From assembly GCF_021917145.1 (NCBI RefSeq), contig NW_025813796.1:310001-374000 (forward strand): a stretch of 64,000 nt of DNA. Reading direction: 5' to 3'. The stretch's first letter is position 1; each line of letters starts with the position of its first letter. Made by a program: the position numbers and the translations under genes. Below are positions 1-23,262 of the stretch, in pieces. The stretch is from Hypomesus transpacificus (Eukaryota > Chordata > Actinopteri > Osmeriformes > Osmeridae). The notes under the pieces were generated by a model. That model had not been told where the DNA came from, ran no database searches, and worked only from the letters and a program-made list of their open reading frames with translations.

Positions 1-1006
1 GATTTGCTCAATGTCAAGATGGCACTAGACATTGAGATAGCTGCCTACAGGTAGGCTTGGCCCACATCCGCAACACGCATCCATTTGATCCAACGTTTGT
101 TTCTCATCTAAAGTCACATTATTGAAATACATTGATTTGTGGTCTTGCACCTTCGCAGGAAGCTGCTGGAAGGGGAGGAGTCTCGCTTCAATGTGGGAGC
201 GGCTGGAGGCGTGTCCAGCATGTACTCCCACGGCCTGTCGGCCCCGCCCTCTTTCGGTCGCCCAATGATGTCCATGCATTCAAACTACAGCTCTGGCATC
301 TCCTATCTGATGACCTCACGCCTGCTCAGCTCCTCCTTCACGACCGCCGAGGACATCATCTCCGCCAGCCTGGCTCATAAGGAAGAGGTGGGCCCAGCAG
401 AGGAAGAGGAGGAGGAAGAGAAGGGGGAAGAGGAGGAGAAAGTAGAGGAGGCAGACGAGGAGGAAGGAGAGAAAGAGGGGGAGGATGAAGAGGAAGGGAA
501 GGAAGGAGGCGAGGAAGAGAAGGATGACGAGGAGGCCGGAGATGAGGCCGAAGTGACAAAGGAAGGAGAAGGAGAAGGTAGGCAGACATGTTTTCTAAAC
601 AAGTTGAAATTGTACGATGCCACAAGAGGAAATGTTAGAATTGCGTGTAGCATTGTAGCAAAAAACGACTAAATGCCGACTGTCTCCTTTCAACGCAGGC
701 GGTGACGAGGCCAAGGACGAGGAAGAAGGTGCCGCTGAGGAGGGGGAGAAAGAGGAGAAAGAAGAAGAGAAGGATGAGGGAGGAGAGTCCGAGAAACAGG
801 CCGAGGAGGAAGGAGAGCAAGAAGGGGGAGAAGATGACCAGGGAGAGGCCAAAGAGGAAGACGGAGGAAAGAGTGAAGAGAAGCCAGATGACAAAGCACA
901 AGACAAGAAAGATGAGGGAAAGGCAGATAAGACTGAGGTCAAAGGTGACAAACCTACCGAGGAGAAGAAGGCAGATGAGTCTGAGAAAGCCAAGGCTAAG
1001 GAGTAG
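1..1006 (+). CDS. nefl: Neurofilament light chain, 3' part (last exons)
   Basis: This is an intermediate-filament subunit of the axonal cytoskeleton; it forms the core of neurofilaments with NEFM and NEFH. The coding pieces I see are 1-50, 159-577 and 699-1006, joined at GT/AG sites in phases 2 and 1, and they give 258 residues to a TAG stop. The first piece ends with the coil-2 terminus [10 protein letters not shown]. The second opens with KLLEGEE, the rod-end signature of all intermediate filaments, followed by a Ser/Tyr-rich tail A segment (YSHGLSAPP, SYLMTSRLLSSS). After that comes a long Glu-rich tail B that continues across the last exon, where Lys becomes common (EEKKADESEKAKAKE). There are no KSP repeats, which fits NEFL rather than NEFM or NEFH. 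The head and most of the rod lie upstream of the window. The extra intron inside the acidic tail matches the layout of vertebrate NEFL. The neighbour nefm converges on it. Confidence 0.93.
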
Positions 1007-1107
1007 TGTACAAGAGCCAGCAGACAGTCTAGTTAAAACCTCAGCTTGATTAACAAACAGTAGAAACACAATTGCTCTCCGATCAAGGTGCTCAACACAA
1101 TAAGTAC

Positions 1108-1113
1108 AATAAA
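1108..1113 (+). promoter_or_regulatory. polyA signal of nefl
   Basis: AATAAA lies about 100 bases after the nefl stop. A second AATAAA at 1231-1236 could be an alternative site. Confidence 0.6.
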
Positions 1114-1236
1114 GTCCTGTCGAACCATAGTTATTTGCTTGCTTTCTGAAGTTATTAAAAACCTGGTTGCACAATTTCTGAAATGTTTGTGAGGAATTGC
1201 AGACTGTGTGAGCATGGTTTTGGACATTCAAATAAA

Positions 1237-3960
1237 TACTATTGAAAACGAAATTACTGTGTAATACATTTTCTTATGTGTCACTGTGGAGGACTTTAAA
1301 ATGACTGAACTGGAGGTCTGTTGAACCTGAACTGAATGTTGCTGATTAACATTCAACTTTCATATTACGTGAAACACAATATTGACACAGTCGAGGCAGT
1401 CTGAACTTTACATATATATATATATATGTATATATACAGATTAATGATTAATAACTAATTGGTTGGTAATCCACAGACGCTTTGTCAAAACATTATTCTT
1501 TTTGTTAAAAAACTTGACGTGTCCAAAAACAAGATTTTAGCCGATATACCACATGAAAAAAAAAATACATATCACAAATCCATGTTTAGCTATTCCAAGT
1601 AGAAAGCAGTCTGTAGAATTATGTGGCTTTACTTGTTATAAGCCATGAGTTATAAGAGAGAATAAGATTTTCAAAAATATATAATTCAGCTAGGTTGCAT
1701 AAAAAAATTGCCTAATCTGTTCAGTTGGGGAAGGTTGTATGAACTCATAGAAATGAACTATTTATATATGTAAATGTATATATGGTATTGGTAATAATTT
1801 TTGCGTGTTATTAGAGTTTACATGCTATAGAAGCAAAATGTCAAAATAATTCCAAATTCACCATTTTATTTTTGCCTGTGTTGTACCTGGCCTTGTGATA
1901 CACTTAACTTTGAAGACTACAAAGATAAAAAAACATCTAGTTTAGGGAGTGCAACCCGCCATCTGATTTACCATTTGTTTTTGTTTATCTGGGATGCAAA
2001 TGTACACAGATAATGCATGCGAACAAAGGGAGAGAAATTGAAATTCTGTACTGTCCATGGTGCTGAAATTAACTTCCAAACGTCCTATGACACTGTTGTG
2101 CAAAACATTCGAATTTCGAGCACAAAGGTATAATCACGACACACTGAGGCATTGTTGCTGCTTCCTCTTCTGAGGGGAACATAAGACCCACCTGCAGCGA
2201 TGCGACTCATATCCCCGAGGGCAGTGAGAAACAGACTGAAGCAAACTCAGCTAGTGACAGGTCTGTGACCAGCCATAGCCCCAGATAGATAACGTCTACT
2301 CTCAGTCGAGGGGTTTTGTAGCATTTGAGCCTGTTTCATGATACATGGCAGATTTGATGACTCCTGGCAGATGAGTTGCTGCATTCAGCACCCGATGTGA
2401 AAGCTGATCTGACATGATCAGCGGTCACAGGGTTCACAGCACACAAGACTAAAACAGACTAATGTTGTAGTGTCAGTCACTAGGTACTATAAATACTAAT
2501 TAATACCTACATAATCACTTAATTTTGTAAATGTCTAAGGTTGTGTCTTCTGCAACCATTCATACAATAAATCAAATGCATAATGCATAATTGATACAAT
2601 GTTCAACCTGGCCTTCTTTGTATGTCTGATTTTGTACTTTGTATCATTACAAAGTACAAACATTGTTGTTGGACCAGCATACAGACTAGAGCCACAGAAC
2701 ACTGGAAGGTCAAGCGAGGACAAGCAGCGGAGGTGGTGTACAAACATGGAGCGCATCAGCTCAGTCAAGGAGGACATCTTGTTGAATCTGACACAACGAC
2801 ACGATATCTAACTAAATCTGCTTTCATGGATGAAAAAATGTGTATGTTGCTTTGGTAAAACTGCTGTAGTTTGACTGACTGGCCTATTCATGAATGACGC
2901 TTCAGTTCCTTCTCATTTATTAGTCTTTTTATGATGGGACATATTTCAAATTTGTCTAAAATTAGGTTTCATTCGATTTTACATAGTGATTTGCATGTCA
3001 TATTGTATGTACATAGTAGATTATGTATGTTATGGCTCCATTTTAAATATTCTGTACATGAAAGTATGTTTTCCAGAAGTATGTGCATATTGTGAAAATA
3101 TGTCTATGGAACATCCCATGAAAAACAAGACATGATAGTTACTGAACATTTCAAAACAAGACACCAAAGTTGGTATTTTTGTATGACATTTATTGAGTAA
3201 ATGCTGCTGGGAAATTGTTCATAACGAGTAAAGAGATGGGATCGCAAACAGTAGCACCTCATTTATGTTCGGTATTTAAATTCAAGTTCATCCTATGCAT
3301 ACACGACTGTATGTGTGCGCTTTAATACAGTAGGTTTATTTTCATTTGCACTCTTAAGGTAAACATAATAGACACTGATAAAAAGCATGTTTAAGGCGTG
3401 GAGTTTATTCAGGTTATTAATGCTTAAGTTGCTTTAGGTATGAGTATGATCATTGCACCATCGACGCTGTCATTCGGTTGTCACTGTTACGTTTGTGTAT
3501 AAGTTGCTTGTTATTTTTTGGCTCAGTTGGCGACTTCAAACTTTAAGTAAGGCTGCTTCTTCATATCAGTGTCAGTAAGGAGGACCCTTCCATTGGAATC
3601 GCTGCTTTCAAACTCAAAAACACAATTAACTAAACAAACATTTCTCTCACTCAACAACCGACTTCCTATATAAATGTATTCTCTGTGCAAACTGTGTGTC
3701 CCTTCCGTACAAGCCAGAGGATGTGAATCCCCCCCCCCCCCCCCCCCCCCACACACACATTCCCTCCCTTGAGTTAACATGCAGATGCCCCCTCCCATAA
3801 AACGTCTGGTGAACTGCAGAAAGAAACAAAGTCAAATAAAACGGCGACCTCCCTTTGTCCTTTCTGCATCTGCAGCATCTTGAAGCTTTCACTCGACATG
3901 CAATTTAAGCTTGGACACCTCATATGGCTTCTCTCTAGGCTTGTTCACGAGTGGTTTATC
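1237..3960. other. Convergent intergenic region nefl/nefm
   Basis: This AT-rich stretch lies between the tails of nefl and nefm. It holds a short (TA)n/(GTATA) tract near 1411-1435 and a C-run followed by (CA)n at 3729-3758. Several TTTATT/AATAAA sites on both strands suggest long 3' UTRs. The open frames around 2535-2860 are short, overlap on both strands and resemble no protein family I know; I see no gene. Confidence 0.6.
3729..3750. repeat. Poly-C run followed by (CA)n
   Basis: Twenty-two C bases in a row run straight into a short CA repeat. Length is likely to be unreliable in any assembly. Confidence 0.9.
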
Positions 3961-3966
3961 TTTATT
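3961..3966 (-). promoter_or_regulatory. Candidate polyA signal of nefm
   Basis: TTTATT on the plus strand reads AATAAA on the minus strand, about 100 bases beyond the nefm stop codon. Confidence 0.5.
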
Positions 3967-4069
3967 ACATTGCTCTAGCTGCATGAGTTATTTGTTATGT
4001 TATTGGTTCTGTGGGTTGACTTCTCCTCTTCGCCGTCGCACCTCGAGGGCTTGATGGTCGCTGGCGTGG

Positions 4070-7000
4070 TCACTCGGTCTCGGTCACCTGCTTGGTGACC
4101 TGGACGGATTGCTTCTCCGTCTTCTTGGAGGTGACGAGTTTCTCCTGCATCATCTCCTCGGCCTCCTTCACGGTCTCCGTGACCGTGACGGACTTGGTGA
4201 CGTGCTGGGCCCCGTCTTCCGAGGTGGTGATGGTCTCCACGGTCTTGGTGATCACCACCTTCTGGTTGGGGTCATCCTTGGCGGGGCTCTCGTCCACCCC
4301 GTTGGTGATGGCGTCCTCGGCGTCGGCGTCTGTCTTCGTCTCGTCCTTCTTGTCTTCTTTCTTGTCCTCCTTCTTGTCCATGTCTCCGTTCATGGTGGCG
4401 TCTTTCTTCTCGGGCTTCTTCTCTTCCTCGGCATCGCTCTTCTTGTCTGATTTCTCCTCGGCCTCTTTGGGGGCTTCCGCTTTCGAAGCGTCCGCTTTGG
4501 GGGTCTCGCTCTTTGGGGATTCGGCTTTGGGGGACTCGGACTTAGGGGATTGAAGTTTGGGAGAGTCTGACTTGGGGGACTCGGATTTAGGGGATTGAAG
4601 TTTGGGAGAGTCTGACTTGGGGGACTCGGACTTAGGGGATTCAGGTTTGGGAGAGTCTGACTTGGGCTCCTCTTTCTTCTTGGGCTCCGATTTGGCCACT
4701 TCGGCCTTAGGCTCCTCCTTCTTGGCTACGGGGGCCTTCTCTTTGTCCTCCTTCTCCTCCTGTCCCTTCTTGTCTCCTTTCTCACTTTCGACCTTGGCGT
4801 CTTTGTCGGCTTCCTCCTTCCCTTCGTCCTTCTCATCTCCGTCTTTGGCTCCCTTGTCGCTGGCCGCGTCGTCGCCTCCGTCTTCCTTGTCTCCCTCATC
4901 CTCTCCTGCCTTATCCGGTGCTCCGCTGTCCTCTTTGGCCTTTTCCTTCTCAGGGCTGGCCTTCGACTCGGGGGCTTTGGCGCTTAGAGCGGTCTCCTCG
5001 ACGCTGCCCTCTTCCTCGGCGGCGCCTTCCTCTCCCTGGCCTTCATCGGCCTCTTCCCCGTCCTTCTCCTTGTCCTCCTCCGCGTCTCCTTCTCCCTCTT
5101 CCTTTTTCTCTTCCTCGTCGCCACCCTCTTTCTCCTCATCCTCCTCTTTGTCGTCGGGGGCGCAGGCGCCGAGTTTGGACTCGGAGGAGGCCACGACTTC
5201 GTCCTCGCCCTCTTGTCCTTCGGGGGCATCTCCTCCTTTTTCGGCCTCGTCCTCTGCCCCTGCCTCTTCGTCATCCCCTCCATCTCCCAGTTTGGCAGAC
5301 AGCTCCTGGGCGATCTCGGCCAGGGCCTCGTCCATGTCAGAGTCGTCATCCTCCACCCTGGTCTCCTCAATGATTTCTTCGACAAACTTGTGCTGAACCT
5401 TCAGTTTGGGGGGTTCAGACTTGGACTTCTTTGAAGTCATGGCCTGGCGATAAGGGAAAGTGCTAAAGTGGGTTTCCTCCCCCTCTAAGAGTTTCCTGCG
5501 TTGAGAGTAGAAAAGGACACGTCATAAGTTTACAATGTTTCAAATCAACAATTAAAAGTCTATAAACAAATAGTTTGCTCGAAACGTTTCTCAAATAAAA
5601 TGTCAGTGAAATGCATTTATGATTCCCTATTTTCCTTCTTGAAGCACAATGAGGAGTCTGGATAGTCATACCTGTATGCAGCGATCTCGATGTCGAGGGC
5701 CATCTTGACATTGAGAAGGTCTTGATACTCCCGCAGATGACGAGCCATCTCCCACTTAGTGCCCTTGAGCTCATTGTCCAGTTGGTGGATGGTCTCCTGA
5801 GAGAACACAGCGAGGGACACAACCTAAACGGTTAGCACAAAAATACCCGAAGGTGACATCTTACTGATGTATAAAGAACCTTGAAATATGGACATATTGC
5901 ACAACTCCACACAGCCGCTGTCCAAACTCATTTCAGACGAAAGCCAGACGTAAATACTGTTAAGTTTGCCATTGCTCTTGATCCATAAGGATGTGTCACT
6001 TCAAAGTCAACCGTAAGCAATAACCCATCCTATTCAAGAGAACGATTTAGCTGTAAAATCGTATAAACGTCGCAGCCCTTTATTCGTTTTCTGTGAATTG
6101 ATTCTGACGCATATTTTGAATGATGCAGTGGTTTTTAGGGTAGTCCCTCCCTTCCACACTTGCTCAACAGTTATCCTCGAGGTACTGTATCTGTGAGGTG
6201 AAACGAGGACACAGCCAATGAACGCATCGACCTGCATCTCTGACGCAACCGCAATAAAAAAAGAAAAAAAAGGAAAAGGAAAAGGCTGCAGCATTGTGTC
6301 ACCCCTTCACCGTCAGTGGAGCGTACATATTTTGCCAAATCATCTTACGATGTTGAGCATGGCTTCGAGTGCCTGGGATCTGAATGCCTTACGTCATTGT
6401 TAGACACAATTGTATGTTATTACAAATATATAAGAAGTTGCCTATTGACTTAGCCTATCAATTTACTTCTGTATAATTATAAATCGCCGACAGTACACAT
6501 GAACAATGATCCGTGGCGTATTTCTGCATTTAGTGATCAAGACTACCGCGTAACAACCATATAAAAAGATTAGGCTGCATAAGCTGGGATGAATAAAAGT
6601 TAGCAAATGTTATGATTCCAGTTCCATAAACTGCATAACTATGTTTAATACACACATGACTTACTCGTTTCCATGAATTTAGATGCAAACTTGAAATAAA
6701 TACTTGATTAAAATAAGGCTTTCATACCTGAAGGCTTGCAAGGTCGCTGTTGTGGCGGTCCTCGATGTCATTCAGCTGCCTCTCCAGTGACTCTCGAGTA
6801 CCACGGACGGACTCCAATTCGACGGTCTTAGACTGGAGCTGGCGACGGTAGTCGGATATTTCATCACGGGCGGACTTAATAGCGTCCTTATTTTGCTCTG
6901 CAGCTTCTGTAAGCTTGGAGTAGCGACACATGAACCAATCTTCCACCTGCTGCAGGTTCTGGTTTGAGTGCCCCTCAAGCTGCGAACGAATCTCCCGGAG

Positions 7001-7777
7001 TGCTTCGGTGATGTCAGTCTTCTGGAAGTCTTTCCTATCCATGGTCACCTGTGAAGCTTGCACCTCTGCAATTAGGTCGCTGACTTCTTCCTCGTGGTTG
7101 TTACGAATGAAGGCAATCTCATCCTGTAGAGACTGAACTTTCTTCTCCAACTCGGACTTCATTAACTCGGAGTCGTTCATGTCCTTTTTAAGGACTCGAA
7201 TGATGGCCTCCGTCTCCTCCCGAATGCGCGCTTCCTCGTCGAAGCGGTCCCTCAGTCGCTGGATGTCCTCCTCGATGTGGTCCGTGTCGAGCTGGATTTG
7301 CGCCTTGTCATTGTGGATCTGCTCCAGCACGGAGCGCAGCTCCTGGAGCTCCTGATCATAGATGTCACCCAGCTGGGATTGCGACACCTGCTTCTGACGC
7401 AGCGCTTGGATCTCTGCCTCGATCTGCTGGTTCTGCTGCTCCAAGTAGTGCACCTTGTCGATGTAGCCGGCAAAACGGTCGTTGAGTCCCTGAAGCTGCT
7501 CTTTCTCGTTGGAGCGCTTGTAGTCTCCGTTCAGGTGGGAGGATTGACCATAATCAACGCTGTCGGCGGAGCTCATTACTGTGGAGCTGTAGGTTCTAGC
7601 TACCGGCATGTTGACGCTCCTTTTGTAGGAGGTTGTCATTGCAGAGCCCGGGCTGGTCCGGGACCAGGACTGAGAACGAAAGCCGCTAGACGGAGTGCCG
7701 CTGGAGCGGCCGTAGCTGGTCCTGCTATCCATAACTCTTCTGAAGGGACTCCCTATCGTGTCCACCGGGTAGCTCAT
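4070..7777 (-). CDS. nefm: Neurofilament medium chain, complete
   Basis: This is the medium neurofilament subunit. It co-assembles with NEFL, and its long phosphorylated tail sets axon calibre and filament spacing. Three exons on the minus strand (7777-6728, 5796-5672, 5495-4070) join in frame to 866 residues; the middle exon is the 125-base coil-2 exon typical of neurofilament genes. The Ser/Arg-rich head covers residues 1 to about 89. The rod runs from about 90 ([19 protein letters not shown]) to about 399 ([17 protein letters not shown]). The tail is Glu/Lys-rich, carries a block of about 55 residues with SPK phosphorylation repeats near 668-725, and ends in a Val/Thr-rich segment ([15 protein letters not shown]) like the conserved NEFM C-terminus. 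The start ATG (MSYPVDTIG) matches the family. I cannot tell teleost a and b copies apart. Confidence 0.95.
4544..4667 (-). repeat. 45-bp minisatellite coding SPK repeats in nefm
   Basis: Copies begin at 4544, 4589 and 4634 with a period of 45 bases. Each encodes 15 residues containing three SPK-type sites, and the third copy decays at its end. The array lies inside the nefm tail exon and stays in frame. Confidence 0.85.
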
Positions 7778-7899
7778 CCGGCCTAACAGGGTGTTGCGTG
7801 TGCAAATGGAGGGTGTGTGAGGGTGGAGGCGTGTGGCGAGTGTGTGTGTGTGTGTGAAGGGTGTACGGCTCTCAGCGACTGAAGGACCACAGTCTGCCC

Positions 7900-7907
7900 T
7901 TTATATA
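7900..7907 (-). promoter_or_regulatory. TATA box of nefm
   Basis: The minus strand reads TATATAAAGG about 125 bases before the nefm start codon. This predicts a transcription start near 7870-7880 and a 5' UTR of about 100 bases. Confidence 0.7.
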
Positions 7908-9293
7908 TGAGAGACGGTATCGCTAGCAAAGCAAGCAGGAGCTGTTTTAACTGGCCCATTGATCGAACGGAGGTGGGAGGGGGGAGTGGGGGGCGGGGAG
8001 GGCGGTCTCATCCTGCCAGACTCCCTGTGGTCGGAGGTCCCATTCAACACCACGTGGGTGTATGGGTGATCTCGTGAAGGATTAGTAATTAAACGCGAGG
8101 GGGGGTCTTTATACAATGGCACATATCTCTATATTGTAATATCCCCAAACACTTGACAGACATAAAAACGATAAATAAATGTTGATATTTTTTTAATTGT
8201 TGTTAAGAGTATGTGGTGATGGCATGGTGTTCCTTTTGTCTGCAAACCTTACAGAAACGCAAACTTTAGCTCGAATTTGTCAAGGCGACCGTTTCAGTAC
8301 CATGGACAGCGGCTGGCCGGCGCCAGGACAAAGTTCCTAAACGATGTAGGCCACAGTAGACACGAGCGCATACGGACTTCTAATGATCACGATTCACGAC
8401 TGTTTAGATCAGTGGAAAGAATGAAACAAACATTATCCTATGCTATTGGGTCAATATAACCAGAACAAAGTCAAGTATCCATACCTAATTAGTCAAATAT
8501 TGACGTGCAAGTCAGTGCTCAGTAATGGCTTATAGACCATTAGTTGACACACAAAATAACCGTTCGAAGAAATTACCACCAGACTAACTTCATAGCTATA
8601 TAAAACCTTAAGTGATGCGTGTCTGTGACCATCTTTTTCCAACAGAGTTAATTAAGTTCCCTTTTCCTTGTCTTTAAATCTCTATCTAATGCCTGCTTTG
8701 ATGTTAACAGTACCACTATGTTTATATTCACATTTCTACTCTATGAGTAGATAGAGGACTGCTCACCTGGCTATAGATTTCNNNNNNNNNNNNNNNNNNN
8801 NNNNNNNNNNNNNNNNNNNNNNNNNNNNNNNNNNNNNNNNNNNNNNNNNNNNNNNNNNNNNNNNNNNNNNNNNNNNNNNNNTTTTCTTTTCATTGCCTTT
8901 TGGTGCCCACTATGTGCTACAATAAGCCCACAATGCTCAATGAGGACTGGATTGTCAAGGCTGAACAGATAGAGTAGATCTGGAGAATGCCTACCACTGA
9001 CCCACATACTGCATGCCCACCCATGATGTCTACCTCATTTTACAGATATTTGTTTCCTCCAGTATATTATCAAAACCTACATTTAGATTATTTCGGGACC
9101 GGTGTTTCCGTTGATCCCATCGTTTTAATTGTTTTCGTTTTAGTTCCCAGTGAATATCTGAATAGATGAAGACTGTTTATGGTCAGGTTTCATGTACATC
9201 TTTTACTTCTACTACGTCATACTATCTACACAACCCCAGTATTGCTCTTTGAAGTCTCCTTCACATCACTCCTTCACGCGTCTGTCGCCGCAG
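7908..9293. other. nefm upstream region, gap and ank1 intron remnant
   Basis: The first part is the nefm 5' flank, including a G-rich patch near 7970-8005. The sequence after the gap (8882-9293) shows no exon of the expected ankyrin gene and is best read as intron ending in the acceptor CAG at 9291-9293. Confidence 0.6.
8782..8881. other. Assembly gap of exactly 100 N
   Basis: One hundred N bases is the usual placeholder for a gap of unknown size. All upstream exons of the ankyrin gene (ankyrin repeats and first ZU5) are missing at this point, so the true distance may be tens of kilobases. Confidence 0.97.
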
Positions 9294-21535
<12,242 letters not shown>

Positions 21536-23230
21536 ATCACGCATACCCAGTCCTCAAGGTACGGGACACCAAGCACTCGTGCTTCCCCAGTGCTTGGATA
21601 GATGCTTCTAGAAGTACCTATCAAATTCCGCTCGCACAAGCGCACAGCAGCATCCCCAATCTGCTTGCTTGCAAAAAAAAACCTTTGCAAAAGAGCCTTT
21701 GTTTACCTGTACTTCCAAAGCAAATACATGTCTTACAGCTTACATGTCTCTTCTGTTCTCTACTTCCATTTGAATCAACAAGATACTGTTTATATCTGCT
21801 TGCTTGGTCGTATTCACCTTCCCTTTTGTGTTTGCGGTGCATATGCTGAGGTTTATGTTACTAATAGCAGCAAATATCACTGCATGATATCTTTCTGTTT
21901 CTCCCAGGACCGGACATCCACTGCCAAACCAACCACGAAAACACACCCGGGGGATAGAGGGAAGTGAGGGAGAGGTGGAGACAAAGAAGAGAGAGAGACT
22001 CACGAGTTGAAATGAACACAAACACAAAACCATCCTCAGAAGGACCATGGGGCGCCCCTCTAAAGGAAAAAAAGAAAAGAAAAGACAACAGGGGTCAACT
22101 TGTAGTTTTGTAACATTTTTAACGAAAAGATATACCACTAGTATTAGGGCATGATTTTTCTATAAAAGAAAACCACAAAAAAAAACGTATGAAAATCCAA
22201 CTACAAAAAAAAAGGCTACAAAAAAGTGCTTCCTGTCAACTGTAATCGCATGATTAACCGCTGGTGCATGCCCTTTTGACCTTTTGACTGTCATTATCTA
22301 CAAACTGAAGAGGTATGGGGTACAGAGCCTTCCCAGGACTGGGTCAGGGGAAAGCCCGACGACCTTTTTTCCCCAAAAAAGGAGTTGTTTGTGTCAGCAA
22401 GTGAAGTCTGAAAACACTGCAGCACCCCCCCCAAAAAAGCAAAGTCTTTTTTTTTCCCCTCAACCAATTGTTACTTCTACAGCAAAGCCAATGCGGAGGC
22501 CTCCCAATGCCTCACACCCTCTCCCTGTTCTTCGATGTGATATATGCACTTCTATGCCACGTGGACGTGTGTCAGTGTGTGTATGTGTGCGCGTGTTGTG
22601 CGTATCAACCGCATGTGTTCTCGCTTCTGTTCTGCTTCGGCGCCGAGCTCCTGGTTGGTTCGTGCCCCCTGTGATGTCACGGCGTGCTCGGCGAATGACA
22701 AAGCCGGCGTGCTCCCCGCCCCCCGCCGCTCGTGGGCGTCAGTCTACTCGTGCCGTCTTTCCTTTGTGAACGCCCGTGCTTCCTGTGTTGCTTTAGGAGC
22801 CGTCCACCCCAAGACCAGCGTTGATTGGCTCCAGCAGGGACTGACGTTTTCTGTTTTCGGGTCTGAGTTTGGGGCGGGGCAGGGAAGGGGGTGGGGCTGC
22901 TTTTCCAGACTTTGGGAACGTGGTTGTTGTTTTTTTTTCCAGACGGGGCTTTGATGGCTTGAGACTCTGCGACGCAGCCGGTGGATTAATTGCACAACCA
23001 AACTCCTCTCTTACAAAGCAAGGCGGTGGGTCACTGCCCCCTCTGGCCGCACCTGGCATTGCACCCGTCCTGTTGATCCATGACCTTGACATGCTTTTTT
23101 GGTTTCCAGCGTACGCAAACACTATCTGCTACATGACCCACTCTCTCTCTCTCCCTCTCCCTCTCTCTCCCTCTCCCCTCTCTCTCTCTCTCTCTCTCTC
23201 CCTCTTTCACTCTCCTCTCCCTCTCTCTCT

Positions 23231-23262
<32 letters not shown>

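Noticed and set aside
2535-2858. Overlapping frames of 70-80 residues between nefl and nefm
   Set aside because: No signal, domain or codon bias, and they occur on both strands at once.
4602-5396. Long plus-strand frames opposite the nefm tail
   Set aside because: They are antisense shadows of the Glu/Lys-rich nefm exon; the Ser/Pro composition follows from the opposite strand.
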